Source: Crocosphaera watsonii WH 8501 (lineage in GTDB: Bacteria > Cyanobacteriota > Cyanobacteriia > Cyanobacteriales > Microcystaceae). Taken from it: 64,000 nucleotides of DNA. Of the stretch, positions 19,701 through 27,877 are shown piece after piece. Position numbers and translations under genes: made by a program. How positions within the stretch are numbered: the stretch's first letter is position 1; each line of letters begins with the position of its first letter. Location: positions 338,269-402,268 of the forward strand of contig NZ_AADV02000002.1 in assembly GCF_000167195.1 (NCBI RefSeq), given 5' to 3'. Under the pieces are notes generated by a model. It was not told the DNA's origin. It saw only the letters and a list, made by a program, of their open reading frames with translations, and did no database searches.

Positions 19701-19750
19701 TTCAAGTATTAAATAAACTAATTTCTGGCACCAAAAATAATGCTTCCTAA
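16733..19750 (+). CDS. FAD-linked dehydrogenase fused to Fe-S/CCG domains (YdiJ-like)
   Basis: A protein of about 1005 residues combining a GlcD/D-lactate-type flavin domain with a GlcF-like Fe-S domain. The FAD motifs are FSPRGGGTGTNGQSL, RATIGGMINTDAAGKG and GSEGTLGVITEAKL; the substrate domain contains HVDVGCLHVRP and WGEHGKGFRSEY. The Fe-S part has CNGNGACFNF, ICPSAK and CLACKGCVSQCPIHVD, then CCG-type GHCHEKS and GCCGMAGMYG. This is the YdiJ layout; relatives oxidise D-2-hydroxy acids such as D-2-hydroxyglutarate or D-lactate, but the substrate here cannot be told. I prefer the ATG at 16733 over a GTG at 16700. The 3' end overlaps convergent pipY by 33 bases. Confidence 0.85.
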   Translation: MIPKLEPETTINHTIADFLSSLRDTSFSGDIKGDLANRLIASTDNSIYQILPQALVFPRTSQDIREVFKLANKTEFESVTFSPRGGGTGTNGQSLSPSIIIDCSKYMNQVLEVNIKEQWVRVQPGIILDQLNQILADHNLFFAPSLAPSNRATIGGMINTDAAGKGSRIYGKTSDHILALNWVLSDGTLATSSQVNLETLNILKQQEGRLGEIYRLIDKLVSEKAELIDNIFPKLTRFMTGYNLAKVYDESRKYFDINRILAGSEGTLGVITEAKLKLTKIPKATQLFAIHYQNFDAALRDAEHLLTYEPAAIETVDETILELAKDDSIFEEVKNFVGSAKALNLVEFIAENNHNLEKQISSLISKLQDKSKPGIIGYYKTDKLEEIKPLWLLRKKGAALLGSMPGTRKPIAFIEDTAVNPRNLANYTKEFKKLLNSYNLKYAMFGHVDVGCLHVRPALDMKAPKDEKLIREISDKVVDLVRKYGGVIWGEHGKGFRSEYTPLFFGEELYQDLRKIKEVFDTKNKLNPGKIVTPYHSTDKIVKLESTLRGQFDRQVSQQFRKEYEAAFNCNGNGACFNFNPDEIICPSAKQTRDRIHSPKGRAMLLREWLRLLSKSDFNKDNNESLSIPKKIWYTLKKWQGKEDFSHDVYQGMQGCLACKGCVSQCPIHVDIPSLKSLFLERYHSRYLRPFRDYFMANIEQLAYYQSFAPNIFNNVVQNSLSKLIISKSLNLVDPPLISPLILRQKLTIELKIETLQNLSREEQKNSIILLQDAFTSFYEAQLVVDTYHFFENLGYNVYLLPFFINGKPLHLKGFINQFKTVVMQNIKHLKKVLYLDIPLIGIEPSMTLTYRDEYDKISDDENIFNKVKLIQEFLVEQDKVFPKIKQNKPYYLLGHCHEKSLVFNSQKQWQTVFKNMGVRLNLVPVGCCGMAGMYGHEREHYESSQDIYRSSWQQHLPENIEDRPYYLVTGYSCRSQVKRLSGWKPQHPIQVLNKLISGTKNNAS

Positions 19751-20374
19751 ACGGATCATAGTTGCACCCTTTTCTACTGCTAATAAATAATCATTAGACA
19801 TTCCCATTGATAATTCTTTTAACTGTAAGGATGATTTTTCGTTTATTTTTGTAGCAAGTTCTTTAGTTTTTTCAAAAGTCTCTAAACATTCATTTTCAGA
19901 TAGTCCTAAAGGTAAAATAGTCATTAATCCTTCAATTTTTAAATGTTTTAAGGGTTCCAACTTAGGTAAATCTTGCCAAAATTCCATGACCTCCCAACCA
20001 TACTTATTGGGGTCAGGCAAGAGTTTGACTTGAAGACAAACATGAGGATAAATAGAAGTTTTAGCAGCCAATTTATCTAAATGTTCTGCTAATTTTAGAC
20101 TATCAACCGAATGAATCCAATGAAAATTTTCTAATATTTTTTTAGCCTTATTAGTTTGAATATGACCAATAAAATGCCAACAAATATCTTTATGGTCTTG
20201 TAACTCTTCTTGCTTTAAAATTGCTTCTTGGACACGACTTTCTGCAAAATCACGAATACCATAGTGATAAGCTTCTTTAATTGCCGTCACTGGCTTTTTT
20301 TTTGTGACAGCAACCAAACGAACAGAAGAAGGAATTTCACTCAAAATTTTGTCAAGATTTTCTGCAATTGTCAT
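19718..20374 (-). CDS. pipY: PLP-binding protein PipY (YggS/PLPBP family)
   Basis: A 218-residue PLP-homeostasis protein. The PLP-lysine region is VRLVAVTKKKPVTAIKEAYHYG near residue 25, followed by FAESRVQEA, WHFIGHIQTNKAKKI and the C-terminal LSMGMSNDYLLAVEKGATMIRLGSIIFG phosphate-binding segment. In cyanobacteria pipY is the second gene of the pipX-pipY operon, exactly as here: the pipX stop is 5 bases upstream. The last 33 bases overlap the end of the convergent FAD/Fe-S gene. Confidence 0.92.
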   Translation of the reverse strand: MTIAENLDKILSEIPSSVRLVAVTKKKPVTAIKEAYHYGIRDFAESRVQEAILKQEELQDHKDICWHFIGHIQTNKAKKILENFHWIHSVDSLKLAEHLDKLAAKTSIYPHVCLQVKLLPDPNKYGWEVMEFWQDLPKLEPLKHLKIEGLMTILPLGLSENECLETFEKTKELATKINEKSSLQLKELSMGMSNDYLLAVEKGATMIRLGSIIFGARN

Positions 20375-20379
20375 ATCAT

Positions 20380-20649
20380 TTAAGCAAAGGTTTGTTTATA
20401 CATAGCTTGAAATTCTTTGTACTCTTCTATGAGTCCTAGACGGTGAAGATTACGCAGACGTTTTTCTACTAATAATCTAGCATCTGAACGACTAATCGGT
20501 TCAAGAACCGTATTATCCGGTATCATCTTCACTAGAAAAAATAACCGTTGAGCGTATAATGTAGTAAACAACTCTTGATTGTCATCAAGGAGACAGACAC
20601 GATAAAGAAGTCCGAAAATAGGGTGATTAAAATAGGTTTCGCTACTCAT
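20380..20649 (-). CDS. pipX: PII-interacting protein X
   Basis: An 89-residue protein starting MSSETYFNHPIFGLLYRVC with a Tudor-like N-terminal beta fold and C-terminal helices ending KEFQAMYKQTFA, the hallmark cyanobacterial PipX. It binds either the nitrogen regulator NtcA as coactivator or the PII protein GlnB, depending on 2-oxoglutarate and ADP/ATP. It is the first gene of the operon with pipY and divergent from cofG. A sequence GTAAGTCTAGGTAT near 20695 is one base off an NtcA box (GTA-N8-TAC), too weak to call. Confidence 0.95.
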   Translation of the reverse strand: MSSETYFNHPIFGLLYRVCLLDDNQELFTTLYAQRLFFLVKMIPDNTVLEPISRSDARLLVEKRLRNLHRLGLIEEYKEFQAMYKQTFA

Positions 20650-20762
20650 TCTTGATAGTTTAAAAGTTACTATAATAATAACTCTCTAAACGCCGTAAGT
20701 CTAGGTATATTATACTAGAGTATTGAGAAAAATTGCTATCATTTTTAGTATCAGACGAAAAG

Positions 20763-21737
20763 ATGACAAAAAAAATTACCTATAGTCCAGCTTATACCCT
20801 AGTTCCCACCTATGAATGCTTTAACCGTTGTACCTATTGTAATTTTCGGGTTGATCCTCATCAAGATAGTTGGTTAACTTTGGAAAAAAGTCGAACTATT
20901 TTACAAAAATTACAATATAAATCTGTTTGTGAAATTTTAATTTTAAGCGGCGAAGTTCATCCCCAGTCTTCTAGAAGAAAAGCTTGGTTTCAACACATTT
21001 ATGATCTCTGTCAATTAGCTTTATCGATGGGTTTTCTGCCCCATACTAATGTAGGTATTTTAAGCTTTGCGGAAATGGAAACTCTAAAAACTGTTAATGC
21101 GTCTATGGGGTTAATGGTAGAACAAATTACCCCAAAACTACTAGAAACAGTTCATGGTCATTCCCCTAGCAAATTACCTTCATTAAGGTTACAACAATTA
21201 GAATGGGCTGGTCAACTAAAAATTCCTTTTACCACAGGTATTCTCTTAGGAATAGGGGAAAAAGAAGAAGATTCCTGGCACACATTAGAAGCGATCGCAG
21301 AACTTGAGCAAAAATGGCATCATATCCAAGAAGTTATTTTACAACCTCATCAGCTAGGAAGCAAGCAAAAATTAGAAGTATCTACTTTTCCTATTGACAA
21401 GTTACCCAAAATGGTTGCCAAAGCTAGAGAAATTTTGCCTAATTCCATTACGATACAAATTCCTCCTAATTTAATAACAGATCCCAGATGTTTATTAGAC
21501 TGTTTAGAAGCAGGAGCTAGAGATTTAGGGGGTATCAGTCCCAAAGATGAGGTAAACCCAGATTATTCCCATTTATCTCATCAAGGACTAGTGGATTTAT
21601 TAGCCTCTAAAGGATGGGAATTAGTACCCCGTCTTCCTGTCTATCCTCATTATTATAATTGGTTGTCATCCTCCCTACAAAAAGCCCTAAGTACCTGGAA
21701 CAATTCTTCTCATTTTCAGCCTTTGTTGTCAATTTAA
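20763..21737 (+). CDS. cofG: 7,8-didemethyl-8-hydroxy-5-deazariboflavin synthase subunit CofG
   Basis: A radical-SAM enzyme that, with CofH, makes FO, the deazaflavin chromophore of some cyanobacterial photolyases and of F420. The cluster motif is CFNRCTYC (Cx3Cx2C) near the N-terminus, followed by ILILSGEVHP, GLMVEQITPKLLE, TTGILLGIGE and the C-terminal LGGISPKDEVNPDYSHLS. The ATG at 20763 (MTKKITYSP) gives 324 residues, the usual length; the in-frame TTG at 20733 is less likely. CofH is not in the window. Confidence 0.9.
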   Translation: MTKKITYSPAYTLVPTYECFNRCTYCNFRVDPHQDSWLTLEKSRTILQKLQYKSVCEILILSGEVHPQSSRRKAWFQHIYDLCQLALSMGFLPHTNVGILSFAEMETLKTVNASMGLMVEQITPKLLETVHGHSPSKLPSLRLQQLEWAGQLKIPFTTGILLGIGEKEEDSWHTLEAIAELEQKWHHIQEVILQPHQLGSKQKLEVSTFPIDKLPKMVAKAREILPNSITIQIPPNLITDPRCLLDCLEAGARDLGGISPKDEVNPDYSHLSHQGLVDLLASKGWELVPRLPVYPHYYNWLSSSLQKALSTWNNSSHFQPLLSI

Positions 21738-21793
21738 TTAGTAGTTGTTAGAATTTTAGTAAAATAGAAAATATAGGAATAGGTAATTTATCA

Positions 21794-22189
21794 ATGCTAA
21801 ATCAAGCCACTTTCCAAAGTTATGTTTCTCTTTTAGCTAGGTTTTTCTTGTCCGCAATTTTTATTAAATCTGGTGTTAGTAAGCTATTATCTCCAGGGCA
21901 AACTCAAGCGTATATGGCCTCCAAGGGATTACCTTTAACTGAAGTCTTGCTATGGGCAACTATTTTAGTTTTAATTTTAGGAGGTGTCTCTGTTTTATTG
22001 GGATATAAATCGAAAATTGGTGCTTGTTTATTAATTGGCTTTTTAATCCCTGCTACCTTAATTTTTCATGGAACTTTTCCAGAGGAAGAAATCGCTTTTT
22101 TTAAGAACTTAGGATTAATGGGGGGACTGTTAATGATCCTTGCTTTTGGTTCAGGAAAATTTAGTTTAGAAAACTACCTAAAATCCTAA
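21794..22189 (+). CDS. DoxX-family membrane protein
   Basis: A 131-residue four-helix membrane protein with the DoxX pattern RFFLSAIFIKSGVSKLLSPGQTQAYMASKGLP at its N-terminus and further helices at about 45-65, 74-92 and 105-122. Members are quinone- or thiol-redox-associated membrane proteins of loosely defined role. It is closed by a perfect hairpin 12 bases downstream, so it is probably transcribed alone. Confidence 0.8.
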   Translation: MLNQATFQSYVSLLARFFLSAIFIKSGVSKLLSPGQTQAYMASKGLPLTEVLLWATILVLILGGVSVLLGYKSKIGACLLIGFLIPATLIFHGTFPEEEIAFFKNLGLMGGLLMILAFGSGKFSLENYLKS

Positions 22190-22200
22190 TTAATTCATAG

Positions 22201-22230
22201 TTTAGGGATAATTTATGAGTTATCCCTAAA
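22201..22230 (+). terminator. Hairpin terminator after doxX
   Basis: A perfect 11-bp inverted repeat TTTAGGGATAA/TTATCCCTAAA with an 8-base loop lies directly after the DoxX gene. The following T-run is weak, and the hairpin may act for both strands. Confidence 0.6.
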
Positions 22231-22287
22231 TAGCACTTTTAAAGTATAATTTATAGCAGAAACAATTAAGTTATTTAAACTATAAAT

Positions 22288-23393
22288 ATGAGCAAATCAC
22301 CCACATTATTGAGTCCTTGTCAAGTCGGTAATATTACTCTAAAAAATCGGGTTGTTATGGCACCTTTAACCCGTTCTAGGGCTGGAGAGGAAAGAATGCC
22401 CAATGACCTCATGAAACAATATTATAGCCAAAGAAAATCAGCCGGATTAATTATTAGTGAAGCAACCGTTATTTCTCCACAAGGTTGTGGTTGGTTAAAT
22501 AGTCCTGGCATTTATTCAGATGCACAAATGAAAGCTTGGCAACCTATAACCCAAGCACTTCATGAAACAGAAACCCCGATTTTTTTACAACTTTGGCACT
22601 GTGGAAGAGCATCTCATAGTAGCTTTCAAGAAAATAATCAATTGCCTGTTTCAGCCTCTGCTGTTAAACCCAATGGTGACTATATCCATACTCCCATTGG
22701 TAAACAATCTTACAAAACCCCTCGGGCCTTAGAAACCGAAGAAATACCCCCTATTGTTGAAGATTATCGTTTAGCTGCTGAAAGGGCGAAAGATGCTGGT
22801 TTTGACGGTGTTGAAATTCATGCAGCTAATGGTTATTTGATAGACCAGTTTTTACAATCAAAAACTAACCAGAGAACCGATAAATATGGCGGAAGCATTG
22901 AAAATCGTTATCGCTTTTTAAAAGAAATTATCGAGGCAGTTCTAACAGTATTTTCTGCTGGACAAATAGGAGTGAGACTTTCTCCTAACGGTGTTTTTAA
23001 TGATATGGGTTGTCCTGAATATCGAGAATTATTTATCTATGTTGCCCAACAATTGAATAGCTATAACTTAGCTTATCTTCACCTTTTAGATGGCTTAGGA
23101 TTTGGATTTCATGAATTAGGCGTCCAATGACTTTGGCAGAGTTTAGAACGGTATTTGATGGTGTTTTAATGGGAAATTGTGGTTATACTCAAGAGAGTGC
23201 AGAAGAAACAATTAAAACAGGAAATGCTGATCTAATTGCCTTCGGTCGCCCCTTTATTAGTAACCCTGACTTAGTAGAAAGATTTAGTAATGACTGGCCT
23301 TTAAATCCCCCTGCTGATATGAATATTTGGTATTCTTTTGAGCCAGAGGGTTATGTTGATTTTCCTACTTATGAAGAAAGTAAAAAAAGTTAA
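22288..23393 (+). pseudogene. Old yellow enzyme (NADH:flavin oxidoreductase), frame interrupted near 23120
   Basis: An FMN-dependent ene-reductase of about 365 residues split over two frames. The first (22288-23130) has NRVVMAPLTRSRA, LQLWHCGRASH, DGVEIHAANGYLIDQFLQ, RTDKYGGSIENRYRF and VGVRLSPNG-like GVRLSPNGVF; it ends GFHELGVQ. The second frame starts at 23121 and continues PMTLAEFRTVFDGVLMGNCGYTQ and LIAFGRPFISNPDLVERF. One missing base at about 23118-23121 explains the split; unlike other broken genes here there is no homopolymer. The FMN-binding and catalytic segments are all present, so the break is recent or an error. Such enzymes reduce activated alkenes; the natural substrate is unknown. 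Confidence 0.8.
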
Positions 23394-23872
23394 TTGATTT
23401 TTTAAAATGTAGGGTGGGCAAATGACTAAATTTATTCAAACCTATGATTAAATTTTAAATAATTGCCCACCTTCAAAAAAATATTCTTAGAAATATGAGA
23501 TATAAGCTAATTACTTTGTTTTTAATAGAACCTTTCTTTTTATTGCAATAATGAGCTATAGTAAGCAGGTTTTAGTTGTAAGAAAATAAGCTTTCTGGGT
23601 TTAACCCCTACAAAGACTATAAATATTAAGTCTCATTACAAAAACATCTTTCAACCTTGCAGAAGGTTGGGGGTATTCAGGTATCATAACTAATGATTAA
23701 CTAATATTTTGTGTCCTGGGAGCATCCCAAAGTTGCTTTCTTGTCCTTTACTGATAATAGTTGATCTGATGAATTTCTCCCCGTCTCCCCGTAAAACTCC
23801 AAGAATTAAGTTTTCTGCAAAAATGGGATGCTCCCCGTGTCCTTAACTTCCTTATTGTATTGAGAATTAATT
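23394..23872. other. Intergenic region with two inverted-repeat elements
   Basis: No gene was seen. 23409-23472 is a single hairpin copy (GTAGGGTGGGCAAAT...AATTGCCCACCTT) of the same family as the tandem array at 27878. 23718-23835 is a 118-base segment bounded by a perfect 12-bp inverted repeat (GGGAGCATCCCA/TGGGATGCTCCC), a possible small mobile-type repeat. Confidence 0.55.
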
Positions 23873-24412
23873 ATGATTACTGAAACTCAACTACCTAGTT
23901 TAAACGCCTTAGATTATTTACCCTACTTAGATGAAAATGGAGTGATTACTGAAGACTTACAAAAAAAGATTGGTGTTTATGCAATTTTCAATGAAAATAA
24001 AAAATTAAAATTTATTGGCTATTCCCGTGATATTTATGCCAGTTTAAAACAACATTTAGTGCGTCAAACTCAGCAATGTCATTGGCTAAAAGTTGAAATT
24101 ATTACCCGTCCTAGTCGAACCATTTTAGAAGAAATAAAAACTAACTGGACTGAAGAAAATGGAGATTTATCCATTGATAATCAAGAGAACCAGAACCTAT
24201 GGACGCAAGCTATTGACGCTAAAGTTTGTATGACAGAAGAAGATAAAGAAACTTACAAAAATAGCGATGAATTAGGAAAAATTAAACTATTAAAAACAGT
24301 TTCTAGAAGAGTTCAAGCTGATATCGAAGAAACTTTAAAGCAACGAGGAAATAAGATGAAAATTCGCTTTAATCCCAAACTCAAAGAACAAGGATTATTA
24401 GATTTGAAATAG
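23873..24412 (+). CDS. GIY-YIG nuclease-family protein
   Basis: A 179-residue protein with a GIY-YIG-like N-terminal domain: GVYAIFN in place of GIY, then KLKFIGYSRDIYASLKQHL in place of the YIG strand and helix, and TILEEIKTNWTEENG. The C-terminal part is helical and basic. Cyanobacterial relatives of this short form are usually uncharacterised; a nuclease activity is plausible from fold but unproven because the canonical Tyr/Gly pattern is relaxed. The gene stands alone. Confidence 0.65.
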   Translation: MITETQLPSLNALDYLPYLDENGVITEDLQKKIGVYAIFNENKKLKFIGYSRDIYASLKQHLVRQTQQCHWLKVEIITRPSRTILEEIKTNWTEENGDLSIDNQENQNLWTQAIDAKVCMTEEDKETYKNSDELGKIKLLKTVSRRVQADIEETLKQRGNKMKIRFNPKLKEQGLLDLK

Positions 24413-24488
24413 AGTTCATAACTGATCACCGAATAAATGTTGTACATTGAAAGGTGAAGTCAGTTTGATAATCAAGGAGTAACCCCGA

Positions 24489-24995
24489 ATGACGTGGCGT
24501 GGTTCAGTTAGTATTCCAGATCGTATTTTTGGCACTTTAGTTTATTGCTTTGCCGTTTATGACACCCTATTTTTTGGGACTTTCCTATTACAACAGTTTC
24601 CAGCCTTTAATTTTTTGGTGCTTCCTGCGGTACCGGTTGGGATAACCTATGGTTTAGTGAGTGCCATACTCGGACCATTAGGACGTTTTGGCAGTTTTCT
24701 GGTATTTATTCTTTTATTTGCCGCCGTGGTGCGTAATGATAAGATTAGCCACTTTATCCGTTATAACGCCATGCAATCGATTCTCATCGGCATTTTATTG
24801 GCTTTAGGGGGAATTATTATGCAGTATGTTTTAGTACCGGCCCTGGGAGGTGGTATTCTCATTGAAACTCTATTCAATGTACTATTCTTAGGTGGCTTGG
24901 CAGCATCTTACTTTTCCATGATCCAATCAGCTTTAGGCAACTATGCAGAAATTCCTACGATTTCTGAGGCTGCTTATTCTCAGGTTCGCTGGTAG
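24489..24995 (+). CDS. Tic20-family protein
   Basis: A 168-residue protein with four predicted membrane helices (about 14-35, 45-64, 66-85, 98-118 with a fifth hydrophobic stretch near 125-150) and the family segment DRIFGTLVYCFAVYDTLFFG, FLVFILLFAAVVRN and ISHFIRYNAMQSILIG. It is the cyanobacterial relative of chloroplast inner-envelope Tic20; its bacterial role is not established. The start ATG at 24489 follows AAGGAGTAACCCCGA, a strong ribosome binding site. Its last 41 bases overlap the convergent FAH-family gene. Confidence 0.85.
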   Translation: MTWRGSVSIPDRIFGTLVYCFAVYDTLFFGTFLLQQFPAFNFLVLPAVPVGITYGLVSAILGPLGRFGSFLVFILLFAAVVRNDKISHFIRYNAMQSILIGILLALGGIIMQYVLVPALGGGILIETLFNVLFLGGLAASYFSMIQSALGNYAEIPTISEAAYSQVRW

Positions 24996-25794
24996 TCATG
25001 TTAGCGGTTGGCTCACTCATAACAGGGTTTTCGATGCTACCAATGCCCTCAATTTCTACCCGAATGCGATCGCCGATACTCACAGGGCCAACCCCTTCGG
25101 GGGTTCCCGTCAAAATAACATCCCCTGGAAACAAAGTCAGAATTTGAGAGATATAAGAAACGATGACTTGAGGAGAAAATATCATATCCTGAACCAAAGC
25201 AGACTGCCGTGGTTCTTCTTCATTGTTAACAAAAGTTTGAATACTAGCAGCCGCACTTAATTCGCGGATCACCCAGGGGCCTAGAGGACAAAAGGTATCA
25301 AACCCCTTAGCCCGCACCCATTGATTATCCTTCCGTTGAAAATCACGGGCTGTCACATCATTAGCAATGGTATAGCCCCAAATTTTGCTTTGAGCTTCTT
25401 TCTCAGAACAATTTTTAGTCACTTCACCAATCACCAAAGCTAACTCTCCTTCATAGTCTACCTGTTGAGACTGGGAGGGATAATAGATAGGTTGCTCTTC
25501 CCCAATCAGGGTCGAAGGAGGTTTAAGAAAGAGTAAAGGTTCTGTTGGGACGGTGTTACCCAGTTCCTCTGCATGAGCTTTATAATTTCTGCCCACTGCA
25601 ATAATTTTGGAAGGAAAACAAGGGGCTACAAATTGATAACTATCCGCCTTGAGGACGACACCACTGGGTTGCCCTCCATCCCAAGGGGCAGCATCAAACA
25701 CCGCCACACTGCGATTGAGATTAAGTGAGCCATAATGGATGTTTCCTTGAGTTGTTTTTACTCTAACGTAGCGTTGCGGCATAAAATTCAGCAC
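24955..25794 (-). CDS. Fumarylacetoacetate hydrolase-family protein
   Basis: A 279-residue FAH-superfamily enzyme. Core motifs are IIAVGRNYKAHAEELG, LFLKPPSTLIG, VDYEGELALVIG (metal-binding Glu residues), GYTIANDVTARDFQ, KGFDTFCPLGPWVI and PGDVILTGTPEGVGP. Relatives hydrolyse or decarboxylate beta-keto or acylpyruvate acids with Mg2+. The ATG at 25794 (MLNF) and the ATG at 25782 (MPQRYVRV) are both possible; family members usually begin close to the latter. The C-terminal tail after the core is Thr/Glu-rich and is encoded in the overlap with tic20. Confidence 0.85.
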   Translation of the reverse strand: MLNFMPQRYVRVKTTQGNIHYGSLNLNRSVAVFDAAPWDGGQPSGVVLKADSYQFVAPCFPSKIIAVGRNYKAHAEELGNTVPTEPLLFLKPPSTLIGEEQPIYYPSQSQQVDYEGELALVIGEVTKNCSEKEAQSKIWGYTIANDVTARDFQRKDNQWVRAKGFDTFCPLGPWVIRELSAAASIQTFVNNEEEPRQSALVQDMIFSPQVIVSYISQILTLFPGDVILTGTPEGVGPVSIGDRIRVEIEGIGSIENPVMSEPTANMTTSEPENKQPQKS

Positions 25795-25991
25795 TCATTG
25801 AGGTTACAAGCAGACTAAGCAGCCTTTGAATATCTTAGCCATTAGTCATAATGTCGTAGTATGATCTTAAAGTAATCTGTCTCAAAAAGGAGACATTTTT
25901 TCAATTGATTAGTTTCGATTAATCCTTGCTTCTTGATCTTCAGACTCTGAGTTGATCACTAAGCCAACTTGTCCATAAGGAGTTTAAACCC

Positions 25992-26327
25992 ATGAGCCAA
26001 AGTTACGAAATGATTTTTATCTTGCGTCCTGATCTCTCAGAAGACCAAGTTAACCAAGCTTTGAACAGCTATAAAGAATTCTTGACCACAAATAACGCTA
26101 CCAACCTAGAAGTGAAAATTTGGGGTAAACGCCGTTTGGCCTATCCCATTCAAAAAAAGGTAGATGGTATTTATGTTCAGTTTAATTATGAAGCAGACGG
26201 AACCCAGATCGCACCCTTAGAACGGATGATGCGCTTAGGGGAAGAAGTTATGCGCTATCTCACCATTCGACTGGATACCGTTGCCCCCTCCTCAGAAGCG
26301 GAAGAGAAAGAAGGAGCAGAAGCATAA
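25992..26327 (+). CDS. rpsF: 30S ribosomal protein S6
   Basis: A 111-residue protein with the S6 ferredoxin-like fold: [39 protein letters not shown] and [16 protein letters not shown], followed by an acidic Glu/Ala tail. The ATG at 25992 follows AAGGAGTTTAAACCC, a good ribosome binding site. The usual partner genes (rpsR, ssb) are not adjacent, as in many cyanobacteria. Confidence 0.95.
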   Translation: MSQSYEMIFILRPDLSEDQVNQALNSYKEFLTTNNATNLEVKIWGKRRLAYPIQKKVDGIYVQFNYEADGTQIAPLERMMRLGEEVMRYLTIRLDTVAPSSEAEEKEGAEA

Positions 26328-26351
26328 CCCGTTGCTTCTGAAGCTTAAGGG

Positions 26352-26383
26352 GTGACTGGGTGACTGGGTGACTGGGTGACTGG
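26352..26383. repeat. Four tandem copies of GTGACTGG
   Basis: The 8-base unit GTGACTGG occurs four times without interruption just after rpsF and is followed by GTGAG. A second low-complexity run of CTCCCCATCTCCC type lies at 26795-26840 on the other side of the four-helix-bundle gene. Confidence 0.8.
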
Positions 26384-26391
26384 GTGAGAAG

Positions 26392-26781
26392 TCATAGCAA
26401 CCAGTCATCAGGTTCGTTAATCATTTTGACTAGGCTTCCTATGATTTGGTTATAGCTTTTGTAGAGATCACGAGCAGTATCTACCGGTAAATATTGACAT
26501 TTCACAGCAAACTTTAACCACACCTGGACTTCTGCCGCCTCAGCTTCACAGTCGCTTAGTTTAGCTACAAAAGCTGCTTTGTATCGGCGTTTTCTCCAAG
26601 CCTCGGCTAAGTTGGCACAAACAGAACGAGAAGAACGGCGAATTTGATCGCTAAGGGCATATCTTTCCTCAACAGGAAACATTTTTGATAGCTCAAAAAT
26701 ATCCATAGCTGCATCAAATGCGATTTGATAGACATTCAAATCTTCGTGAGTTTTTAGCTTTTTGTTCTTTTCCATAACCAA
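26392..26781 (-). CDS. Four-helix-bundle protein (S23/Avd-like)
   Basis: A 129-residue all-helical protein with the family hallmarks LKTHEDLNVYQIAFDAAMDIFELSKMFP, YALSDQIRRSSRSVCANLAEAWRKRR and SDCEAEAAEVQVWLKFAVKC. This is the family of proteins first seen as 23S rRNA intervening-sequence products and structurally like Avd of diversity-generating retroelements; no reverse transcriptase or variable repeat is nearby. It is flanked on both sides by short tandem repeats, suggesting it moved in as a small cassette between rpsF and rlmN. The function is unknown. Confidence 0.8.
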   Translation of the reverse strand: MVMEKNKKLKTHEDLNVYQIAFDAAMDIFELSKMFPVEERYALSDQIRRSSRSVCANLAEAWRKRRYKAAFVAKLSDCEAEAAEVQVWLKFAVKCQYLPVDTARDLYKSYNQIIGSLVKMINEPDDWLL

Positions 26782-26845
26782 TTATAAACCGCTCCCAGTC
26801 TCCCCATCTCCCCATCTCCCCGTCTCCCAGTCCCCCACTCTCTCC

Positions 26846-27871
26846 CTAAACTCCAGACATGGCCCTCAACTGTCCACAAGCTGCATTAGCTTCGAGTCCT
26901 CTGGAATAACGGACACTGACGGCAATGTTTTTCTCTTCTAAAATAGTTTTAAAGATGTTAATACTTTCTGCATTAGAACGTTGATAATCAACTTCTTCTA
27001 TGGGGTTATAAGGAATTAAATTAACATGGCTTTGAAACCCTTTTAAACATTTGGCTAACTCTATCGCTTGTTCCGGTAAATCATTAACACCACCCAATAA
27101 AATATATTCAAAACTAACTCTTCTACCTGTTATTTCTACATATTTTCGACAGTCAGCTAAGAGTTTGGGAAGGGGATAAAATTTAGCACTGGGGATTAAT
27201 TGTTCTCGTAACTTTTGGTTAGCAGCATGAAGACTAACCGCGAAGGTTACTTGTAGTTGATGATGGGCTAATTCTAAGATTTTTTTAGGAATTCCTACCG
27301 TGGAAATAGTTAGCGATCGCTGTCCTATTCCTACGTCTTGATTTAATATTTTAACAGCTTTGACAACTTCTTTTGTATTTAATAATGGTTCTCCCATCCC
27401 CATAAATACAACATGACTAACTCTTTCTTGAAAGTCCTCTTGTACAGTTAATATTTGATCCACAATTTCTGCACTGCTTAAATTACGATCATATTCTCCT
27501 TTTCCCGTAGCACAAAAATCACAATTCATGGGACATCCTACTTGAGAAGAAACACAAACGGTTAAGCGTTTTGCGGTGGGAATGCCAACAGTTTCAATGA
27601 TTAATCCATCGGCTAAACTTAACAGGTATTTTCTAGTTTTATCCGGGGCAATGGTACAATGATTAATGTTAGAACGCCCGATAGGATAATCTTTAAAGTC
27701 TTCTCGGAATGCTTTAGGAAAGACAGAAATTTCTGTGAGCGATCGCACCCCTTTTTGATATAACCATTGATGGAGTTGTTTGCCTCGATAACCAGGTTGT
27801 CCCTGTTGTTTTATCCAGGTAGTTAATTCATCTACGGATTTTCCTAATAAAGTTTCTTGTGTTAATGGCAT
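26846..27871 (-). CDS. rlmN: 23S rRNA (adenine2503-C2)-methyltransferase RlmN
   Basis: A radical-SAM methyltransferase of 341 residues that methylates A2503 of 23S rRNA (and A37 of some tRNAs). The N-terminal segment is [15 protein letters not shown], the cluster motif is CPMNCDFC within [18 protein letters not shown], then [13 protein letters not shown], and the C-terminal catalytic Cys is in NAACGQLRA. The start ATG at 27871 is only 7 bases from the 109-bp tandem array, so its promoter and 5' leader must lie within or beyond that repeat. Confidence 0.93.
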   Translation of the reverse strand: MPLTQETLLGKSVDELTTWIKQQGQPGYRGKQLHQWLYQKGVRSLTEISVFPKAFREDFKDYPIGRSNINHCTIAPDKTRKYLLSLADGLIIETVGIPTAKRLTVCVSSQVGCPMNCDFCATGKGEYDRNLSSAEIVDQILTVQEDFQERVSHVVFMGMGEPLLNTKEVVKAVKILNQDVGIGQRSLTISTVGIPKKILELAHHQLQVTFAVSLHAANQKLREQLIPSAKFYPLPKLLADCRKYVEITGRRVSFEYILLGGVNDLPEQAIELAKCLKGFQSHVNLIPYNPIEEVDYQRSNAESINIFKTILEEKNIAVSVRYSRGLEANAACGQLRAMSGV

Positions 27872-27877
27872 TGAGAT

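Noticed and set aside
20690-20710. NtcA box upstream of pipX
   Set aside because: The best match GTA-N8-TAT differs from GTA-N8-TAC at the last base and has no well-placed -10; one half-match in an AT-rich gap is weak evidence.
26392-26781. Accessory protein (Avd) of a diversity-generating retroelement
   Set aside because: The protein is of the right fold family, but no reverse transcriptase, template repeat or variable repeat is nearby.
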